From Bacteroidales bacterium (GTDB lineage Bacteria; Bacteroidota; Bacteroidia; Bacteroidales; Marinilabiliaceae): a DNA stretch of 64,000 nt. The notes under the pieces were generated by a model. It was not told the origin of the DNA and searched no databases. It saw only the letters and a program-made list of their open reading frames with translations. The DNA lies in contig JAGCYH010000038.1 in NCBI GenBank assembly GCA_017960905.1, positions 83,147 to 147,146 of the forward strand, written 5' to 3'. Every line of letters begins with the position of its first letter. The first letter of the stretch is position 1. A program made the position numbers and the translations under genes. Below, in pieces: positions 8,195-18,663 of this stretch.

Positions 8195-8897
8195 ACGATT
8201 GTTGAAAGAACAAGCGGCGAATCTCGCCTTGCGGTTGCGCATCGATGCCGGATTGAACGAGAACGAACCCATTCACATGAAGGGACTGCTTTTGAAACTG
8301 GGTGTGCTCACGCGTTACAGGCCTTTGTCGGAGACTGCTTACGGCCTCTCGTTGCAGACATCCGACAAACGCCATAAATTCATGCTAATCAACAGTAATT
8401 CAACACGCGGGCGTCAGCATTTCACAGCCGCGCATGAATTGTTTCATTTGTATTTCGATGCGTCACCAACGCCCCATGTGTGTCGCAGCGATGTCGAAAA
8501 ACCACAGTCGGAGCGCGACGCCGATACATTCGCTTCGTGCTTGCTTATGCCGGCTCAGGGCATATTGGGCGAAGTGCCTCAAACAGAGTTGAAAACCGCA
8601 ATTTCTGTGGCTACATTATTGCGTTTGGAACAGTTGTTCGCCGTCTCGCACGAAGCTATGGTCTATCGCCTGCGTAGCTTGTCGTTAATTGCGGAGTCAG
8701 ATGTAGCAAAACTACTTAACCTTGCAATTATCGACGTAGCTCGTGCCAATGGATATGATGTTTCGTTGTATAAATCAGGAAATGAGAATGTTACGCTTGG
8801 TGATTTTGGGTCTAATGCACGAAAGCTTTTTGAGCAGGAAAAGATATCCGAAGGCCATTATTTTGAACTCTTGAATCAAATCTCAGGTGGCGAATAG
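8187..8897 (+). CDS. ImmA/IrrE-family metallo-endopeptidase
   Basis: A 236-residue protein with the zinc-protease motif HELFH (AAHELFHLYFDA, about residues 80-84) and the downstream ERDADTFASCLLMP stretch that supplies the third zinc ligand, as in IrrE and ImmA. Such proteases cleave a partner Xre repressor, as in ICEBs1 and the Deinococcus DdrO system. Start ATG at 8187 overlaps the Xre gene by 8 bases, and its end overlaps the PIN gene by 11. After about residue 160 there is an uncharacterised helical tail. It is the likely switch of the module; the activating signal is unknown. Confidence 0.88.
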   Translation: MTKRLLKEQAANLALRLRIDAGLNENEPIHMKGLLLKLGVLTRYRPLSETAYGLSLQTSDKRHKFMLINSNSTRGRQHFTAAHELFHLYFDASPTPHVCRSDVEKPQSERDADTFASCLLMPAQGILGEVPQTELKTAISVATLLRLEQLFAVSHEAMVYRLRSLSLIAESDVAKLLNLAIIDVARANGYDVSLYKSGNENVTLGDFGSNARKLFEQEKISEGHYFELLNQISGGE

Positions 8898-9402
8898 CAG
8901 AGTCAGAATATTATTAGACGCCGATGTGCTTATTCATTTCCAGAAAGCCGACCGATTGTCGTTGCTTCCTGCAATACTTCCTGAGTATGAGTGCGTTGTG
9001 TTGAGTGTCGTGTATGGCGAACTGCGTTCCCTGCAAAGTCAGCTCGACCGACAAATACAGTACCTGAAGAATATTTCATTGGTTGAGTTTTCGCCAATTG
9101 GCGATATGGCGAGGGAATATGCCATGCTTTTGCGTCGGTTTGGTCGTGGCGAAAGTGCTTGTATGGCTTATTGCAGATTCACCAATAATGTACTAGGTAG
9201 TAGCAATTTACATGATATTAAGGAGTATTGTAATGCCAATGGCATTACATACCTCACCACAGTCGATTTTCTTTATTTTGCTTACAAAAGAGGCGTAATG
9301 ACCGCCCCCGAATGCGAAGAATTTGTAAGAATAGTAAAATCGAAAGGCAGCAAACTGCCCGATTTCGATGTCAGAACCTATGTGTGTACGGTAGTTCTGT
9401 GA
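8887..9402 (+). CDS. PIN-domain protein, probable toxin RNase
   Basis: A 171-residue protein with PIN-like acidic residues: LLDADVLIHF near the N-terminus (Asp 11 and 13), YGEL in the middle and TTVDFLYFA near the C-terminus. It resembles the DUF4411-type PIN proteins known to pair with Xre-COG2856 protease genes. Start is GTG at 8887, overlapping the protease gene, with no better ATG near. In this context a ribonuclease toxin controlled by the Xre/ImmA pair is the simplest reading, but toxicity and targets are inferred. The last 30 residues show no recognisable motif. A perfect 9-bp inverted repeat (9229-9249) lies inside it. Confidence 0.7.
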   Translation: MANSRVRILLDADVLIHFQKADRLSLLPAILPEYECVVLSVVYGELRSLQSQLDRQIQYLKNISLVEFSPIGDMAREYAMLLRRFGRGESACMAYCRFTNNVLGSSNLHDIKEYCNANGITYLTTVDFLYFAYKRGVMTAPECEEFVRIVKSKGSKLPDFDVRTYVCTVVL

Positions 9403-9444
9403 AGTTACAAATAAACACTTCATTTTTTTCTCAACAAAAAATGA

Positions 9445-11091
<1,647 letters not shown>

Positions 11092-11116
11092 TACTGATTG
11101 ATAAATATTTACCGCC

Positions 11117-11473
11117 ATGGAAAAGAAGAATGTCAACAAAGTGGTTTTTGTAGTAGCCGTCGTGGCTCTTGTGCTGCTTACGGTTTTTATAGTTCAGAAT
11201 GCCGACAAGATTACGGTCAGCTTTTTTGGTTGGGATTTTTCGCTTCCTACTTCGGTGCTTATTATTGCAACCTTCGTAATAGGATTCCTTGGCGGACTTA
11301 TTTTCGATGCCGTGCTCGCATATCGTGCTCGCAAACGCAAACATAATGAGCAACTTATGAAGGATTATATCCAGCGCGTAGAGCAAGAAAACCTCGAGCT
11401 GAAAGAGAAAGAGATGGAAAATGATGTGAAAAAACTTGATATTAATAATTTTGGCTCTAATACAGTCGTGTGA
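11117..11473 (+). CDS. LapA-like (DUF1049) membrane protein
   Basis: A 118-residue protein with two membrane segments (about residues 8-27 and 45-68) separated by the short FFGWDFSLP loop typical of LapA/DUF1049, and a charged, probably coiled-coil cytoplasmic tail. E. coli LapA works with LapB in controlling lipopolysaccharide synthesis through LpxC stability. The same role here is inference, since no lapB-like TPR gene is adjacent. It starts 25 bases after the ABC-F gene, probably in the same transcript, and is followed by a strong terminator. Confidence 0.75.
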   Translation: MEKKNVNKVVFVVAVVALVLLTVFIVQNADKITVSFFGWDFSLPTSVLIIATFVIGFLGGLIFDAVLAYRARKRKHNEQLMKDYIQRVEQENLELKEKEMENDVKKLDINNFGSNTVV

Positions 11474-11520
11474 TATGATTGCATTGAGAAGCAACAAAAG
11501 AAATTAAATGATATGTGTTT

Positions 11521-11552
11521 GGCCATTGTTGTGAAACAATGGCCTTTTTTTT
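11521..11552 (+). terminator. Rho-independent terminator
   Basis: GGCCATTGTT pairs perfectly with AACAATGGCC around a GTGA loop, followed by eight T. Confidence 0.93.
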
Positions 11553-11586
11553 GTATATGATTTTTAGTCAAATCGGAAGATTTGAC

Positions 11587-11594
11587 TATCTTTG
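11587..11594 (+). promoter_or_regulatory. Promoter -7 box for the porD-recN genes
   Basis: TATCTTTG matches TAnnTTTG and lies 20 bases before ATG 11615. It rules out the in-frame TTG at 11582 as a start. Confidence 0.75.
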
Positions 11595-11614
11595 CTCATT
11601 CTAAAAACGAAACG

Positions 11615-12520
11615 ATGATATTGAGAAATATAATTATAATGCTGATAATAAGCGTATTATCAGCCAACGCGCAAGAGCTGCAATGCAGTGTCAGCGTGCA
11701 GTCGGCATCGGTACAGGGCACCAACAAGCAAATCTACGAGAACATGCGCAACGCGCTCTCCGACTTCATGAACAACCAGATTTGGACCAACGACCGGTAC
11801 GACAACAAAGAGCGCATCGAATGTAGTTTCAACTTCAACATAACCGACCAGATAGCATCGAACGAGTTTAAAGGCACGCTCACGGTGCAGCTTCGCCGCC
11901 CCGTGTTCAACAGCGCCTACACTACGACCATGATTAATCTGCAGGACAACGACATACAGTTCCGCTACAACGAAGGCCAGCAACTGGCCTTCAACCCGTC
12001 GAGCTACGACAGCGACAATCTCATTCCGATTCTGGCATTTTACGCCTATTTCATGCTCGGAATGGATTACGACAGTTTCTCGATGAACGGAGGTACCGAT
12101 TATTTCAAAAAAGCCGAAACCATTGTAAATCAGGCACAATCGTCGACTTTTGCAGGTTGGAAGTCGTACGATGGCACCAAAAACCGTTATTGGCTCATCA
12201 ACAACGCGCTCGACGACAACCACAAGATATTCCGCACTCAGGTTTACAACTATCACCGCAAGGGGCTCGACCAGATGGCCGATAATGTGGACATGGGGCG
12301 TACGGCGATATTCGACACGCTTGATGAGTTTCGGAAGGTGAAGCAGCGCTCGTCGCGTAACGCTTATTTGCTTTCGCTGTTTTTCACAGCGAAAGCCGAC
12401 GAGATTGTCAATATTTTCAGCGAGTCGCCTGTGATGGAGAAAAACAAGGCCTACGAATATCTGTCGGCTGCCGACCCTGGAAATATCAGTAAATACGAAA
12501 AAATAAAAGACAAGAAATAA
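11615..12520 (+). CDS. porD: Type IX secretion accessory protein PorD (DUF4835)
   Basis: A 301-residue protein with a signal peptide (ILRNIIIMLIISVLSANAQ) followed by the DUF4835 family: ELQCSVSVQSASVQG, FMNNQIWTNDRY, ILAFYAYFMLGMDYDSFS and GWKSYD. The family is linked to type IX secretion and gliding (PorD in Porphyromonas). It is probably periplasmic or outer-membrane associated. recN follows after 2 bases, an order I recall in other Bacteroidales. Two perfect hairpins sit in it: 11641-11664 in the signal peptide codons and 12370-12396 near the end. The sorting-domain proteins elsewhere in this window are plausible clients of the same system. Confidence 0.87.
   Translation: MILRNIIIMLIISVLSANAQELQCSVSVQSASVQGTNKQIYENMRNALSDFMNNQIWTNDRYDNKERIECSFNFNITDQIASNEFKGTLTVQLRRPVFNSAYTTTMINLQDNDIQFRYNEGQQLAFNPSSYDSDNLIPILAFYAYFMLGMDYDSFSMNGGTDYFKKAETIVNQAQSSTFAGWKSYDGTKNRYWLINNALDDNHKIFRTQVYNYHRKGLDQMADNVDMGRTAIFDTLDEFRKVKQRSSRNAYLLSLFFTAKADEIVNIFSESPVMEKNKAYEYLSAADPGNISKYEKIKDKK
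12370..12396 (+). repeat. Perfect in-gene inverted repeat, 11-bp arms
   Basis: GCTTTCGCTGT, a 5-base loop, then its exact complement, inside porD (SLFFTAKA codons). Confidence 0.85.
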
Positions 12521-12522
12521 TA

Positions 12523-14175
12523 ATGCTAAAGCATTTATCTATAACGAATTACGCTCTCATAGAAAAGACCGAGATAGAGTTCGACAGCGGTATGTCGGTC
12601 ATTACCGGCGAAACGGGTGCCGGAAAGTCGATAATGCTGGGCGCACTCGGCTTGCTGCTTGGGCAGCGCGCCGAGACGCAAGTGCTCTACGACAAGGAGC
12701 GCAAGTGTATCGTCGAAGCCACTTTCGACATCGCGGCTTACGGACTGAAAGATATATTTGAGCGCGAAGATGTTGAGTATGACAATCTTACGATTGTCCG
12801 CCGCGAGATTTTGCCTACCGGCAAATCGCGTGCGTTCGTCAACGACACGCCCGTCAGTGTGGCGTTCTTGAAAGAGATAGGGCAGAAGCTTATCGATATT
12901 CACTCGCAGCATCAGAATCTGCTCCTCAACGACGATTCGTTCCATCTCAACGTTGTCGATGCAACAGCCTCTACATCAAGTGTTTTGCAACGTTATGGTG
13001 AGATGTATAAGGCCTATTGTCAGCTTTTGCAACGCAAAAGCAAAATGACTGCCGAAAACGACAAGATGAAGCAGGACTACGATTATCTGCTTTTTCAGCA
13101 TAATCAGCTCGCTGATGCAAAACTCGTTGAAAATGAAGATGTTGAGCTTGAAAAAGAACGCGACTTGCTTTCGCATTCCGAAGAGATAAAAGGCGAACTG
13201 AGTTTCGCTATTGAGAATCTCAATAGCGAAAATGCAGTATTGTCTTCATTGTCAGCAGTTTCGGCGCATCTATTGAAAATAGCCGACTTCCTGCCGGCCG
13301 ATGCCGACATTGTCGGCCGCATTGAGTCGGTAAGGATAGAGCTGGCCGACCTGCTGCAAACCATGCAGCAGTCGGCCGACAAGGTCGATTTCGACCCCGA
13401 GAGGTTTCAGATTGTCGAGCAGCGGCTCGACATGATTTATTCGCTTTTGCAGAAACACCGTGTGCAGACAGTCGCCGAACTCATTGCGTTAGAGCAAGAT
13501 ATGGGTACGCGCCTCAATCAGATGAATTCGTTCGATGCCGAAATAGAGCAGTTGAACAAAGAGATAGGGCAGCAACGTGCCGAGCTGACCGTTGTTGCCG
13601 ACGAACTGTCGGCAAAACGGACAGCAGTGTTCGACCAGATAACCAGTTACATCTGCAGTCAGCTGCACGAAATGGGAATGCCCAACGCGCGTTTCGTTGT
13701 TTCGCACCGCAAACTGACAGATTTCAACGCCTCGGGAAACGATGAGATACGGTTCCTTTTTGCCGCTAATAAAAACGGCGAACCAACTGATATATCGCGA
13801 GTTGCATCTGGTGGTGAAATGTCGCGCTTGATGCTCAGCATCAAGTCACTGCTGTCGAAGTCGAAAGGTCTGCCGACCATTGTTTTCGACGAAATCGACA
13901 CCGGTGTGTCGGGCGAGATAGCCGACCGTATGGGTAAGATTATGACTGAAATGTCTGATAATATGCAAGTTATAGCAATCACCCATTTGCCGCAAGTAGC
14001 GGCAAAGGGTAACAGACACTATCGGGTTTACAAGGAAGATACTTCGGATAGAACAATATCGAAGATTGTCGAACTTGATGAAAATGAGCGTGTTACCGAA
14101 TTGGCGAAGATGCTCAGCGGGTCGACGGTTTCGAACGCCGCCTTGCAAAATGCAAGAGAGCTTTTGCAAAGTTAG
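12523..14175 (+). CDS. recN: DNA repair protein RecN
   Basis: A 550-residue SMC-like ATPase for double-strand-break repair. The N-terminal Walker A GETGAGKS (about residues 29-36) follows the start MLKHLSITNYALIEK; a long coiled coil fills the middle; the C-terminus carries the signature VASGGEMSR and Walker B TIVFDEIDTGVSG, then ITHLPQVAA. Length and motif order match the family fully. It starts 2 bases after porD and is likely co-transcribed. Four perfect inverted repeats with arms of 8 bp or more lie in it, the strongest at 13203-13231. Confidence 0.97.
   Translation: MLKHLSITNYALIEKTEIEFDSGMSVITGETGAGKSIMLGALGLLLGQRAETQVLYDKERKCIVEATFDIAAYGLKDIFEREDVEYDNLTIVRREILPTGKSRAFVNDTPVSVAFLKEIGQKLIDIHSQHQNLLLNDDSFHLNVVDATASTSSVLQRYGEMYKAYCQLLQRKSKMTAENDKMKQDYDYLLFQHNQLADAKLVENEDVELEKERDLLSHSEEIKGELSFAIENLNSENAVLSSLSAVSAHLLKIADFLPADADIVGRIESVRIELADLLQTMQQSADKVDFDPERFQIVEQRLDMIYSLLQKHRVQTVAELIALEQDMGTRLNQMNSFDAEIEQLNKEIGQQRAELTVVADELSAKRTAVFDQITSYICSQLHEMGMPNARFVVSHRKLTDFNASGNDEIRFLFAANKNGEPTDISRVASGGEMSRLMLSIKSLLSKSKGLPTIVFDEIDTGVSGEIADRMGKIMTEMSDNMQVIAITHLPQVAAKGNRHYRVYKEDTSDRTISKIVELDENERVTELAKMLSGSTVSNAALQNARELLQS
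13203..13231 (+). repeat. Perfect in-gene inverted repeat, 13-bp arms
   Basis: TTTCGCTATTGAG, loop AAT, then its exact complement, in the coiled-coil part of recN. Tied with 45572-45600 as the strongest in-gene hairpin. Confidence 0.9.
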
Positions 14176-14217
14176 GCTTAAAACAGATTTTTAACTCAAA
14201 CGCAAAACTAATTGGAA

Positions 14218-16101
14218 ATGAGTAAAATACGAAAATTCGCATCTTTGTATCTGACAAATTTCTGGGGCGTTATGAACGATAACCTCCTGAAAACATTGGT
14301 CTGTTTCATTGCCGCCACGTGGGTCGATGAAGCCTACAAGTCGATTGTGGTGAACGCCACTGCAGGCGCATTGGTTTTTCCGTACCTGATATTTTCACCA
14401 TTGGCAGGCAAGCTGCCAATGTACTGCAACAAAGTGAAAGTTGTGCGCCAGGCTAAGATTGCAGAGATACCGATAATGGTGCTGGCCATAGTGGGCTTTT
14501 TCACTCAGTCGGTCTGGCTGACGCTTGGTGCAGTGTTGCTTATGGGTTTGCAGAGTGCGCTTTTCTCGCCGTCGAAATACGGACTGATAAAGGACATTGG
14601 CGGTGTTGAAGGTGTGTCGCGCGGTATGGGAGGCATGGAGGCCATAGCCTTTCTGGGCATACTTATTGGCACTGTTGTGGCTTCGTTTATGGCCGAGACC
14701 AACAACTTCCTTCTTATCTCGGGTGCGTTGCTCGCTTTGGCATTTCTAGGCGTTGTGTCGAGTTTCACTTTGAAGGTCAAAGAGGAGAAAACGGCAATAG
14801 ACACTTCGGCGAATGTATTCAAATTCATCAAAAGCACTCACCGACTGCTAAAGAAATACCGTGGAATGAAGGCGGTAATTCATTTCCTGTCGCTGTTTTG
14901 GTGGCTCTCGGCCACAATACAGATTGTGCTGATAATCTATTGTGCTGATACAATTGGACTTACACCGTCGGAAACGGGTTATATATTAGCCATCACGGCC
15001 ATCGGCATCACGCTGGGTTGCGTGATTGGCGGTATACTCGACAAACGCTTCTTCATGTTAGGCGCAGTGCCGTTCATAGGCATACTGATGGCCATTCTGC
15101 TGGCTGTGGTGTTTGCTGTGCAGATGCCGGCGATACCATTCGCCTGCTTCATCTTCGCGGTAGCTTTTCTGGGCGGTATTTTCAAAATACCGCTCGATGC
15201 TGAGATTCAGAAACGCGTTGATGCATCGGAACTTAACATCGTCTTGGCGTTTTTCAACCAAGTGTCGTTCATATACATATTTGTTGCCTCGGCAACAAAT
15301 GTGCTTGTAACAATGTTTCTGCCAACGAAATACGTCTTTCTGATGCTGGCCGTTGTGTTCTTAATTGCATCGCTGATATTCGTATTCAACTATCGCACCG
15401 TGCTTTGCTTCTTTGGCCGGACATTTATCCGCCTTCATTATAAGGTAGAACATAAGAACCGAGAATTGCTCGAAACGACTGAAAATCAGAATCTTCTGAT
15501 TTTGCCGTCGCATCGCGCAGTCATCGACCCCATAATGCTGTATGCCGAGCTGTACAACGTTCGCATTCAGCCACTTGTCGATGAAGGGTATTTCAAAATA
15601 CCCGTTATCGGTCATGTGCTCGGACTGTTCAACGCAGTTGAGGTGCCCGACTTGCAGAAAGGTCGCGCCGGCGTGGGTAAGGTCCGTATGCTCGATTCGA
15701 TCATTGGCGAGAATCTCGCCAATGGCAGTAATATCTTGTTCTATCCGTCGGGGCACATAACGCTCGACGGGCAAGAGACAATCGGCAACCGCCATTTGGC
15801 TCATTCGGCGTGCCAGGCGCTGCCGGCAACGACGAAAGTCGTTGCCATCCGCATCAAAGGTTTGTGGCGCAGTCAGTGGAGCCGTTACAAAAAGACACAC
15901 ACACCATCGCTCGTTAAGTTGCTGCTAAAGAGCTTATTACTACTTTTGCCATGCGCACTGCACATTATCCCGCGTCGTAATGTTCTGTTTGAGTACACCG
16001 ACATTACCGACCGCGTGCGCGAGTGGAGTACGCTCTCAAAGCTCGAGTTCAACCACAAAATGGAGGAGTTCTACAACGAAGGCGATTTCTGTGAGAAATA
16101 G
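14218..16101 (+). CDS. MFS transporter fused to a PlsC-type acyltransferase
   Basis: A 627-residue fusion. Residues 1-400 form an MFS transporter of the LplT lysophospholipid flippase type (LTNFWGVMNDNLLKT, about 11-12 membrane segments). Residues 410-627 form a glycerolipid acyltransferase with the catalytic SHRAVID (HX4D) box and a later FYPSGHIT motif. In E. coli, LplT flips lysophospholipid inward and Aas (acyltransferase plus acyl-ACP synthetase) re-acylates it. Here transporter and acyltransferase are one chain and the acyl-ACP synthetase part is absent. Phospholipid repair is the likely role (inference). I use ATG 14218 rather than the TTG two codons earlier. Five perfect inverted repeats lie in the gene: 14399, 15279, 15482, 15702 and 15825 (first base of each). 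Confidence 0.85.
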   Translation: MSKIRKFASLYLTNFWGVMNDNLLKTLVCFIAATWVDEAYKSIVVNATAGALVFPYLIFSPLAGKLPMYCNKVKVVRQAKIAEIPIMVLAIVGFFTQSVWLTLGAVLLMGLQSALFSPSKYGLIKDIGGVEGVSRGMGGMEAIAFLGILIGTVVASFMAETNNFLLISGALLALAFLGVVSSFTLKVKEEKTAIDTSANVFKFIKSTHRLLKKYRGMKAVIHFLSLFWWLSATIQIVLIIYCADTIGLTPSETGYILAITAIGITLGCVIGGILDKRFFMLGAVPFIGILMAILLAVVFAVQMPAIPFACFIFAVAFLGGIFKIPLDAEIQKRVDASELNIVLAFFNQVSFIYIFVASATNVLVTMFLPTKYVFLMLAVVFLIASLIFVFNYRTVLCFFGRTFIRLHYKVEHKNRELLETTENQNLLILPSHRAVIDPIMLYAELYNVRIQPLVDEGYFKIPVIGHVLGLFNAVEVPDLQKGRAGVGKVRMLDSIIGENLANGSNILFYPSGHITLDGQETIGNRHLAHSACQALPATTKVVAIRIKGLWRSQWSRYKKTHTPSLVKLLLKSLLLLLPCALHIIPRRNVLFEYTDITDRVREWSTLSKLEFNHKMEEFYNEGDFCEK

Positions 16102-16103
16102 AG

Positions 16104-16154
16104 TAAAGAGTAGAGAGTAAAGAGTAGAGAGTAGAGACGCACGGCCGTGCGTCT
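16104..16154 (+). repeat. AGTAGAGAGTAAAG tract and 20-bp palindrome
   Basis: Tandem GTAAAGAGTAGAGA-type words (16104-16134) run straight into a perfect 20-bp palindrome at 16135-16154 built on AGACGCACGG. This starts 3 bases after the acyltransferase stop; function unknown. Confidence 0.6.
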
Positions 16155-16168
16155 GTTCGATATAAATT

Positions 16169-16197
16169 ATGGGCGAATAATATTCGCCCATTTTTTT
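16169..16197 (+). terminator. Terminator after the MFS-acyltransferase gene
   Basis: ATGGGCGAAT pairs with ATTCGCCCAT over a 3-base loop and is followed by T7. Confidence 0.85.
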
Positions 16198-16330
16198 GTT
16201 TGAAAAAAAAGTCGAATGATAAATATTATACACGCTGATTTTTTTCTAAACAAATTGTTAAATCTGTAAATAATTTGTTATGCTTGTGAAATAAAAGTTA
16301 TTTTATAACTTTTGTTTCACATCTTTAATT

Positions 16331-16338
16331 TACATTTG
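16331..16338 (+). promoter_or_regulatory. Probable pckA promoter -7 box
   Basis: TACATTTG matches TAnnTTTG and would give a leader of about 110 bases before pckA. The rest of the 16198-16451 gap is AT-rich with no gene seen. Confidence 0.55.
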
Positions 16339-16451
16339 CATAAAATCTTATGCAAAGCGGTTGCAAAAAGAAATAATCTGTAATAATTTTGTACGTCGTA
16401 GAAAAAAGGATAAAACAATAATAATATAATAATAAAATTCAAATAAAAGAC

Positions 16452-18056
16452 ATGGCACAATTGGATTTAACAAAGTACGGCATCACAGGTGCTACTGTTA
16501 TTGCCCACAATCCGTCTTACGAGCAGTTGTTCGCAGAGGAGACAAAATCAGGTTTGGAAGGTTACGAGGTAGGTCAGGTTACCGAGCTCGGCGCTGTCAA
16601 CGTGATGACTGGTATCTTCACCGGCCGTTCGCCAAAGGACAAATACATCGTTATGGATGCTAAATCGAAGGACACCGTATGGTGGACTTCTGACGAGTAC
16701 AAAAACGACAACCATCCGATGAGCGAAGAGGTTTGGGCAAAAGTTAAAGAGATTGCAAAGAAAGAGTTGTGTAACAAGAACTTATACGTTATGGACGCAT
16801 TCTGCGGCGCTAACAAAGACTCGCGTATGGCAGTGCGTTTCATCGTAGAGGTGGCTTGGCAGGCTCACTTTGTGAAAAACATGTTCATTCAGCCTACGGC
16901 TGAAGAATTCGCCAACTTCAAGCCCGACTTCGTTATCTACAACGCATCGAAAGCTAAAGTTGACAACTACAAGGAACTCGGCCTCAACTCTGAGACTTGC
17001 GTGGCATTCAACGTTACTTCGCGCGAGCAGGTTATCATCAACACTTGGTACGGCGGCGAAATGAAGAAAGGTATGTTCTCGATGATGAACTACTACCTGC
17101 CTCTCAAGGGCATGGCTTCGATGCACTGCTCGGCCAACTGCAACATGGAAGGCAAAGACACCGCTATATTCTTCGGTCTTTCCGGAACCGGAAAGACAAC
17201 TCTCTCGACCGACCCGAAACGCAAACTCATCGGCGACGACGAGCACGGATGGGACGACAACGGTGTGTTCAACTTCGAGGGTGGCTGCTATGCTAAGGTT
17301 ATCAACCTCGACAAAGAGTCGGAACCCGATATCTACAATGCCATCAAACGCAACGCATTGCTCGAAAATGTTACTGTTGACAAGAACGGCAAAATCGACT
17401 TCGCCGACAAGAGCGTTACCGAGAACACTCGCGTTTCGTATCCGATCAACCACATCAAAAACATTCAGACTCCTATTTCGGCTGCACCGGCCGCTCAGAA
17501 CGTTATCTTCCTCTCGGCTGACGCCTTCGGCGTTCTGCCGCCAGTTTCGATTCTGACTCCGGAACAGACAAAATACTACTTCTTGAGCGGCTTTACAGCA
17601 AAACTCGCTGGTACAGAGCGCGGTATCACCGAACCGACACCGACATTCTCGGCTTGCTTCGGTCAGGCATTCCTCGAATTGCACCCGACAAAATATGCTG
17701 AAGAGCTTGTTAAGAAGATGGAGAAATCGGGCGCTAAAGCTTATTTGGTCAACACCGGTTGGAACGGCTCGGGCAAGCGTATCTCTATCAAAGATACACG
17801 CGGCATCATCGACGCTATTCTCAGCGGCGCTATCAAATCGGCTCCGACGAAGAAGATTCCGTTGTTCGACTTCGAAGTGCCTACTGCACTTCCGGGCGTA
17901 GATCCGAAGATTCTCGACCCACGCGACACTTATGCCGATGTTACCGTTTGGGAGACAAAGGCAAAAGATCTTGCTGGCCGTTTTGTTAAGAACTTCGTTA
18001 AATACACTGGCAACGAAGCAGGCAAGGCATTGGTTGCTGCCGGTCCGAAATTGTAA
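16452..18056 (+). CDS. pckA: Phosphoenolpyruvate carboxykinase (ATP)
   Basis: A 534-residue cytosolic enzyme that interconverts oxaloacetate plus ATP with PEP, CO2 and ADP. The family motifs are present: [12 protein letters not shown], the kinase P-loop [12 protein letters not shown] (about residues 241-252) and the metal-binding GDDEHGWDD after it. Length matches the ATP-dependent bacterial type, not the GTP type. In gut Bacteroidales it often runs toward oxaloacetate to fix CO2 for succinate formation. Together with oadAB and nifJ in this window it outlines the PEP-oxaloacetate-pyruvate node. Its P-loop codons coincide with a perfect 10-bp inverted repeat (17176-17197). A terminator follows. 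Confidence 0.97.
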   Translation: MAQLDLTKYGITGATVIAHNPSYEQLFAEETKSGLEGYEVGQVTELGAVNVMTGIFTGRSPKDKYIVMDAKSKDTVWWTSDEYKNDNHPMSEEVWAKVKEIAKKELCNKNLYVMDAFCGANKDSRMAVRFIVEVAWQAHFVKNMFIQPTAEEFANFKPDFVIYNASKAKVDNYKELGLNSETCVAFNVTSREQVIINTWYGGEMKKGMFSMMNYYLPLKGMASMHCSANCNMEGKDTAIFFGLSGTGKTTLSTDPKRKLIGDDEHGWDDNGVFNFEGGCYAKVINLDKESEPDIYNAIKRNALLENVTVDKNGKIDFADKSVTENTRVSYPINHIKNIQTPISAAPAAQNVIFLSADAFGVLPPVSILTPEQTKYYFLSGFTAKLAGTERGITEPTPTFSACFGQAFLELHPTKYAEELVKKMEKSGAKAYLVNTGWNGSGKRISIKDTRGIIDAILSGAIKSAPTKKIPLFDFEVPTALPGVDPKILDPRDTYADVTVWETKAKDLAGRFVKNFVKYTGNEAGKALVAAGPKL

Positions 18057-18074
18057 TAAGTTTTTATCAATCAT

Positions 18075-18111
18075 AAAGTGTTCAAAGCCATTGGCTTTGA
18101 ACACTTTTTTT
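18075..18111 (+). terminator. Terminator after pckA
   Basis: AAAGTGTTCAAAGCC and its exact complement flank a 3-base loop and are followed by T's. Confidence 0.92.
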
Positions 18112-18124
18112 AATCTTATTGGTT

Positions 18125-18631
18125 ATGGAATTCTACGAAGTGGTCAACAGACGCACATCGGTGCGGCGATACAAAAGCGAGCGTCCGTCGCGGGAGCAGA
18201 TAGAGCGCATACTCGAAGCGGCGCATCAGGCGCCGTCGGCTTGCAACCGCCAGCCGTGGCGGTTTATTGTTGTTGAGTCGGGCGAAATGCTTGCCAAAGT
18301 TCGCAAGGCGTACGACCGTGAGTGGCTTACCACTGCGCCCGTCGTTATTGTGGCTGTTGGCAACCATGCCGAGTGCTGGCACCGCGCAGCCGATGGCAAA
18401 GACCATTGCGACGTCGACTTGGCAATTGCGGCGGAGCATTTAGCTCTCGCCGCCGCTAACGAAGGTTTGGGCTCGTGCTGGATATGCAATTTCGACCGCC
18501 AGCAACTGTCGGAAATACTCAGCTTGACGGCCGACGAAGAACCTATCGTTATGCTGCCCATCGGCTATGCCGATGAGCCTCTGAAGCCACACACGAGAAA
18601 AGCAGCAAACGAAATAATTTCGTTTGTGTAA
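18125..18631 (+). CDS. Nitroreductase-family FMN protein
   Basis: A 168-residue protein with the nitroreductase fold signatures: FYEVVNRRTSVRRYKSERP at the N-terminus, the FMN-binding APSACNRQPWRF, then GLGSCWICNF and MLPIGYADEPLKP. It probably reduces a substrate with NAD(P)H using FMN as a dimer; the substrate is unknown. I use ATG 18125, not the TTG two codons upstream. It lies just after the pckA terminator with no clear TAnnTTTG box. A 9-bp perfect hairpin (18606-18626) covers its last codons. Confidence 0.85.
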   Translation: MEFYEVVNRRTSVRRYKSERPSREQIERILEAAHQAPSACNRQPWRFIVVESGEMLAKVRKAYDREWLTTAPVVIVAVGNHAECWHRAADGKDHCDVDLAIAAEHLALAAANEGLGSCWICNFDRQQLSEILSLTADEEPIVMLPIGYADEPLKPHTRKAANEIISFV

Positions 18632-18663
18632 TGTGTTGATACTTAAATATTTATTTGCTAAAA

